A stretch of 64,000 bases of DNA from Burkholderia ubonensis (GTDB lineage Bacteria; Pseudomonadota; Gammaproteobacteria; Burkholderiales; Burkholderiaceae). Under the pieces are notes generated by a model that had not been told where the DNA came from, did no database searches, and worked only from the letters and a program-made list of their open reading frames with translations. Each line of letters begins with the position of its first letter. The stretch's first letter is position 1. The stretch lies in NCBI RefSeq assembly GCF_902833085.1, contig NZ_CADFEB010000003.1:558001-622000 (forward strand), written 5' to 3'. Shown one piece after another: positions 60,019-64,000 of this stretch. The position numbers and the translations under genes are program-made.

Positions 60019-60245
60019 TTCGCCTCCTTCCGGCCGGCCAGCAGCGGTTCGCATGCCCCCGCCGCGCACAGCGCCAGGCAATCGGGCGTGAATGCGGCCG
60101 TTGCGGCCATGCCATGCGGCAGCGCGAGAGCGAGCTCCAACCAGCCGGGATGCCGGTGCGCGACGAGAATGCCCACGCACGCGACGGCCGACAGCGTGAC
60201 GATGCCGAACGCCAGTCGTTCGAAACGATGAAACAGCCGATCCAT
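60015..60245 (-). CDS. Small membrane protein of unknown function (76 aa)
   Basis: The sequence MDRLFHRFERLAFGIVTLSA followed by VACVGILVAHRHPGWLELAL forms one to two hydrophobic segments, with a Cys-containing tail (CLALCAAGACEPLLAGRKEAK). It overlaps the CBS gene by 4 bp. Its first residues, but not the rest, are repeated at 54.03-54.06 kb (MYRPFHRFERPAFGIVT), which is how the deletion in copy A was recognised. Confidence 0.65.
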   Translation of the reverse strand: MDRLFHRFERLAFGIVTLSAVACVGILVAHRHPGWLELALALPHGMAATAAFTPDCLALCAAGACEPLLAGRKEAK

Positions 60246-60512
60246 CACGATCCCCCTTCCATCGATGCCCTGCATGGCCGGCGAGCCGGCGGACGAACCA
60301 TGCGGCGGCCAGATCCGGGCGGCCTGCGCGCGACGCCTGCCCCGCGGTGCTGCGCCATTCGGCATCGATCTTCACGATCGCTCGCCTGCGGCGCCGTCGA
60401 TGCATGTCACGGTACGTCGTCCGAAACAGGGCGAAATTGATCCAGGTCAGCCGCGCACGGGCCGGTTGCGCAACGGATCGGGACTTATCCAGAGGCCCGC
60501 GATTTCCGCGCC
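60196..60512. repeat. Duplicated segments, copy B (hydrolase locus with double deletion)
   Basis: This stretch matches 54028-54140, then 54326-54351, then 54820-55000, in that order. Relative to copy A it therefore lacks two pieces of the alpha/beta hydrolase gene (about 185 and 468 bp). Only scraps of the hydrolase remain (60273-60334). The upstream region with TTGATCCAGGTCAG (60437-60450) is intact and now faces the small membrane ORF. Confidence 0.75.
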
Positions 60513-60517
60513 CGCGC

Positions 60518-60531
60518 TTGACGCCCGTCAA
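60518..60531 (+). promoter_or_regulatory. FNR-type box before the PHB depolymerase gene
   Basis: TTGACGCCCGTCAA is a perfect palindrome of FNR/ANR type whose end lies 66 bp before the phaZ-like start codon. That distance fits activation from about -41 with a leader of about 30 bases. Confidence 0.6.
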
Positions 60532-60597
60532 ATCGCACTCGGGCCATGCGCCGACAGTGATCGTGCAGAGACTCCCATCGCTTCGTGAAGGCCCGCC

Positions 60598-61818
60598 ATG
60601 TGGTACGAGCTTGTCGAACAACAGCGTCAATGGCTGCGCGCGTGGCACGCGGCGACCCGGCACGCGTGCGACGCGTGGCCCGCGGCGATAGCGGCCGGTG
60701 CCGCGTCGTCCTGGTACGCCGACCTGTATGCGCCCCTGCTCGGCGTGCCGGCCGACCCGCCGCCGTTCGCGATCGGCGCCGTCGCGCCCGACGGCCGCCG
60801 CGTCGACGAGCAGATCGTCGCGCGCATGCCGTTCTGCCGCCTGCGCCGCTTCGCGCGCGCCGGCGCGCGGCGCACGGTGCTGCTGTGCGTGCCGCTGGTC
60901 GGCCATGCGGCCGCGATGATGCGCGATACCGTCGAAGGGCTGCTGGCCGACGGCGACGTGTGCGTCACCGACTGGCTCGATGCGCGCGACGTGCCGCTCG
61001 ACGCGGGCCGCTTCGGCCTCGACGAATACGTGGCGATGCTCGACGGCTTCATCGACGCGCTCACACGCGACGGCCGGCCGCTGCACGTCGTCGCCGTCTG
61101 CCAGGCAACGTTTCCCGCGCTCGGCGCGCTGGCGCTGCGCGCGCGGCGCGGCTGCGCACAGCCCGCGACCGTCACGCTGATCGGCGGCCCGCTGGACGCG
61201 CGCCTGCATCCGAGCGCGCTCGGCATCGCGGCCCGGTCGCATTCGCTCGATTGGTGCCGCGATCATCTGATCGACGTCGTGCCGGCCGGTTTCGCGGGGC
61301 ACGGCCGCCGCGTGTTTCCGGCCTACCTGCAGCGGGCCGAGATCGCGATCCTCTATCCGCATCGCTATCTGTCGCTGATGGAGCGCTATGCGCGGGCGAT
61401 GTCGCGCGGCGACGCGCAAGCGCTCGCCGACGCGCAACGGGAATTGCGCGCGTACGCCGCGCTGCTCGACATGCCGGCCGAATACTTCCTCGATACCGTC
61501 GACGTCGTGTTCCAGCGCGCGAGCCTCGCGAACGGCGACTGGCACGTCGGCGGCAAGCTCGTCGAGCCGGCCGCGCTGCGCGGCGTTTTCCTGCTGACCG
61601 TCGAGGGCGCGTGCGACGCGGTCACCGGGGCCGGGCAGACGCATGCGGCGCTGGAGATGTGCCGCGGTCTGGCGCCGCGCGAGCGGCGGCGCCTCGACGT
61701 CGACGGGTGCGATCACTACGGGCTGTTCACCGGCGAGCACTGGCGCGACGACGTGCATCCGGTGCTGCAAACGGTGTTCGCGCAGGCCGAAGCCGCCCGG
61801 GCGCGGCGACGTGCGTGA
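60598..61818 (+). CDS. Intracellular polyhydroxybutyrate depolymerase
   Basis: This protein has 406 residues. It starts MWYELVEQQRQWLRAWHAAT. It has the nucleophile region VVAVCQATFPALGA with a cysteine nucleophile as in PhaZ-type intracellular depolymerases, and RAEIAILYPHRYLSLMERYA. A C-terminal histidine lies in DGCDHYGLFTGEHWRDDVHP (catalytic His in the family, followed by the typical GxxWR). It hydrolyses stored PHB to release reducing power and carbon. An FNR box in front implies induction at low oxygen. Confidence 0.82.
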   Translation: MWYELVEQQRQWLRAWHAATRHACDAWPAAIAAGAASSWYADLYAPLLGVPADPPPFAIGAVAPDGRRVDEQIVARMPFCRLRRFARAGARRTVLLCVPLVGHAAAMMRDTVEGLLADGDVCVTDWLDARDVPLDAGRFGLDEYVAMLDGFIDALTRDGRPLHVVAVCQATFPALGALALRARRGCAQPATVTLIGGPLDARLHPSALGIAARSHSLDWCRDHLIDVVPAGFAGHGRRVFPAYLQRAEIAILYPHRYLSLMERYARAMSRGDAQALADAQRELRAYAALLDMPAEYFLDTVDVVFQRASLANGDWHVGGKLVEPAALRGVFLLTVEGACDAVTGAGQTHAALEMCRGLAPRERRRLDVDGCDHYGLFTGEHWRDDVHPVLQTVFAQAEAARARRRA

Positions 61819-61952
61819 CGAAGCAGCTCGTCGTGCCTGCGTGCCTGCGCGCCGGCACGCAGCGGAGCCGCCCGCCAAGCGCGGAACCGTTGCTCCCCGA
61901 TCTGCTGCAGCTTGCCGATTTCCGCGATCCCGCCGAACAGCGCGGCAAGGTA

Positions 61953-62072
61953 TTCGACGATCTCCCCGACGTCGGCATGCAGCATCGCCGCCAACGCGAC
62001 TGCGGCCCTGCGGGTCGTGCCCGTGCGCGAGTCAAACACCACGAGGATCTTGTCGGTCGAGCACGTTGCCAC
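61953..62072 (-). pseudogene. Flavodoxin N-terminal remnant
   Basis: From a GTG at 62072 the minus strand encodes CSTDKILVVFDSRTGTTRRA and AVALAAMLHADVGEIVE. This is the first beta strand and the phosphate-binding T/S-rich loop of a flavodoxin. The family should continue for another 100 or more residues, but from here the frame has unrelated Arg/Ala-rich sequence and runs into the end of the PHB depolymerase gene. It is a stump. Confidence 0.6.
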
Positions 62073-62109
62073 CCCGTGCCAGGACCGTGTAGTACCCCGA
62101 CGTCTCGCG

Positions 62110-64000
62110 TCAGTACAGCAGAAACGCATCCCGCTCGCGCGCGAACGCCGCGTTCTGCGCCGCGACGACCCGCTCGATCTCGTCGAGCGGCCGCCCGTCG
62201 CGCAGCAGGTCGGCCACCGCCTGCGAACCGACCGACGCCCGGATCGCGTCGATACGAAACCGCTCCGGATAGCGCCGATGCAGCGCCAGCGCCAGCGCGA
62301 GTCCCACCGCCCCCGGCTGCACCGTTCCCGCCGACCGCGCGATCCGCACGCCTTCGCACAGCGCGCCGCGATGCGTCCCTTCGGTCGGCACGAAACGGAT
62401 CGGCGCAAACGTCGCGTTCACGTGCATCGCGCGCAGATCGTCCGCCAGCGCGCGGCCGTCGATCCACGGCGCGCCGATCACGGCGAACGGGGTCGCGGTG
62501 CCGCGCCCGACGCTCACGTCCGCGCCCTCGACGAGCCCCAGGTCCGGATACAGCGACAACGCGGCCGCGTCGCGCAGGTTCGGCGACGGCGGCACCCAGC
62601 CGAGCCCGGTGTCCTCGAAGCGCATCGATCGCCGGTAGTGCTGCATCGGCACCACCGTCAGATCCGCGCCGATCCGCAGCCGCTGGTTGAACAGCGTCGC
62701 CAGCTCGCCGACCGTCATCCCGTGCATCAGCGGCAATGGGTAATAGTTCGTGAACGACGCGGGCCCGGCATCCGACACCGGCCCGCCGACCGTGTCCGCG
62801 CCGAGCGGGTCCGGCCGGTCGAGCACGAGCACCGGCACCCGCGCGGCCGCCGCCGCTTCGAGCGCGTAGCCGAGCGTCGCGAGGTAGGTGAAGAAGCGCA
62901 CGCCGGCATCCTGCAGGTCGAAGACGAGCACGTCCACGTCCGACAATGCCGCCGGCGCGATCCGCCGCCGCTCGCCGTACAGGCTGTGAACGGCCACGTT
63001 GGTGCGCGCGTCGAGCGTGTCGCCGAACGTCGTGTCGAGCTCGGTGTCGATCCCGTGTTCCGGCGCGAAGATCGCCGTGAGCCGCGCTCCCGGCGCCTGC
63101 GCCAGCAGGTCGATCGTGCGGCGGCCCGCGCGGTCGAAGCCGCTGCGATTCGTGACGAGACCGATGCGCTTTCCGGCGACGGCCGCGAAGCCGCTCGACG
63201 CGAGCACGTCGATGCCCGCCAGCACCGGTCCGGACGACGCCGGCAAGCGCGCCGCGCGCGCAACGGCGGGCGCCGTCGCGGGCACGCGCGCGGCGATCTG
63301 CGCGCCCGACAGCGGCGGCGCGCTGCTGGACACGATGCCGAGCACCGCGCCGCGCAACGGCTGCGCGTCGCCCGTCGCGTCCGGATACAGGCGGCTCGTC
63401 AGCACGACGACGAAGCGGCGCGTGACCAGGTCGATCCACAGGCCGGTGCCCGTATAGCCGAGATGCGCGATTGCGCCGGCCGCCGGCAGCCGGTAGCGGT
63501 TGGCGACCAGCGGCGGCTGCAGCGCCCAGCCCGCGGTGCGGGCGTCGCCGTCCGCGTCGAGCGTCGCCGGCGCGGCCAGCTCGGCGACGCTTGCGCGCCG
63601 CAGGATGCGCCGGCCGTCGAGCGTGCCGCCGTGCAGCAGCATGCGCGCGAAGCGCGCGAGATCGTCGGCGCTCGCGTAGAGGCCCGCGTTGCCCGAGACG
63701 CCGCCCAGCGCCGCCGCGACCGGATCGCTGACGCGGGCACGCGCCGCAAGGTCCTCCCGCCGGCTGGTGGGCGCGATGCGCGCCGCCGCGCGCACGCCGG
63801 GCCGGAACTGCGTATCGCGCATGCGCAGCGGCGCGAACACCTGCGCCGCGCACCATGCGTCGAGCGGCTGGCCGCTCGCACGCTCGACGATTTCGCCGAG
63901 CGCCACGTAGTTGACGTCGCTGTAGATCACGCGCGCGCCCGGCGCCGCGACCGGCGGCATCGCGGCGACGTCGGCCAGGACCGCCGCGCGCGTGCGCAAC
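62110..64000 (-). CDS. Serine hydrolase (beta-lactamase type)-NamZ/DUF1343 fusion, partial
   Basis: At least 629 residues; the N-terminus lies beyond the window. Residues of the first third belong to a class-C beta-lactamase-like fold (GARVIYSDVNYVALGEIVER, SGNAGLYASADDLARFARML, HLGYTGTGLWIDLVTRRFVV); the SxxK motif is outside. From about residue 245 a DUF1343 domain starts (GIDVLASSGFAAVAGKRIGL, TNRSGFDRAG, IFAPEHGIDTELDTTFGDTL, FDLQDAGVRFFTY). This is the NamZ exo-beta-N-acetylmuramidase family used in peptidoglycan recycling. The fusion would combine peptide- and sugar-side cleavage of muropeptides. Confidence 0.85.
   Translation of the reverse strand, partial: LRTRAAVLADVAAMPPVAAPGARVIYSDVNYVALGEIVERASGQPLDAWCAAQVFAPLRMRDTQFRPGVRAAARIAPTSRREDLAARARVSDPVAAALGGVSGNAGLYASADDLARFARMLLHGGTLDGRRILRRASVAELAAPATLDADGDARTAGWALQPPLVANRYRLPAAGAIAHLGYTGTGLWIDLVTRRFVVVLTSRLYPDATGDAQPLRGAVLGIVSSSAPPLSGAQIAARVPATAPAVARAARLPASSGPVLAGIDVLASSGFAAVAGKRIGLVTNRSGFDRAGRRTIDLLAQAPGARLTAIFAPEHGIDTELDTTFGDTLDARTNVAVHSLYGERRRIAPAALSDVDVLVFDLQDAGVRFFTYLATLGYALEAAAAARVPVLVLDRPDPLGADTVGGPVSDAGPASFTNYYPLPLMHGMTVGELATLFNQRLRIGADLTVVPMQHYRRSMRFEDTGLGWVPPSPNLRDAAALSLYPDLGLVEGADVSVGRGTATPFAVIGAPWIDGRALADDLRAMHVNATFAPIRFVPTEGTHRGALCEGVRIARSAGTVQPGAVGLALALALHRRYPERFRIDAIRASVGSQAVADLLRDGRPLDEIERVVAAQNAAFARERDAFLLY

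Noticed and set aside
1..64000. tRNA, rRNA, CRISPR arrays, prophage or integrase genes
   Set aside because: Looked for repeats with spacers, tRNA-like ends and recombinase motifs. None seen.

Overview
The window is high-GC DNA with gene content and codon use typical of Burkholderia (cepacia complex or a close relative). This placement rests on family resemblance read by eye, not on a database match. There are no rRNA, tRNA or CRISPR features. Coding density is normal for a chromosome, with several accessory blocks.

Layout. (1) 1-2.2 kb, minus strand: the end of a MoxR-ATPase/DUF5682 chaperone-type operon. (2) 2.4-7.7 kb: a PAAR-Rhs polymorphic toxin with a low-GC EndoU-like tip, an orphan rhs scrap directly behind it, and a frameshifted gene ahead of it. 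(3) 7.7-29.6 kb: a biosynthetic cluster. It holds an alpha/beta hydrolase, an AraC regulator, a membrane acyltransferase and a two-module NRPS. The NRPS second adenylation domain carries a glycine-type code and has a luciferase-like monooxygenase inserted in it. A tripartite RND pump, a flavin reductase, a second hydrolase, a hydantoin/Asp-Glu racemase homologue and an NCS1 permease follow on the same strand. The proposed logic is that the NRPS loads an aromatic-type residue and glycine, the flavin reductase feeds reduced FMN to the embedded oxygenase, oxidised glycine may leave as a primary amide, and the RND system exports the product. (4) 29.6-32.6 kb: a HAD-UbiA prenyltransferase fusion with two membrane proteins. 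(5) 32.9-36.3 kb: an MHYT histidine kinase and a response regulator whose HD-GYP domain has lost its metal ligands.

(6) 36.6-40.7 kb: an AraC/OruR-type regulator divergent from a polyamine-type ABC uptake operon (two permeases and a binding protein, no ATPase), with a clear direct-repeat operator between them. (7) 41.5-50.2 kb: ordinary accessory genes: MFS exporter, TlpA-like thioredoxin, SDR/LysR divergent pair, LytTR two-component system, and an SDR/TetR pair sharing a 20-bp palindromic operator. (8) 50.3-51.4 kb: a 286-bp element with perfect 33-bp terminal inverted repeats and nested internal hairpins, abutting a lower-GC DUF1493/STM2901-like pair. (9) 51.7-53.2 kb: zwf.

(10) 53.2-62.1 kb: a decaying low-oxygen/PHB-stress type island around an FNR regulator that has all four Fe-S cysteines. 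It contains FNR-type boxes, an intracellular PHB depolymerase, CBS, DHH, LRAT-like and alpha/beta-hydrolase genes, and stumps of nnrS, prs and flavodoxin genes. A partial duplication here has lost complementary parts in its two copies. (11) 62.1-64 kb: a serine hydrolase-NamZ (DUF1343) fusion running off the right edge.
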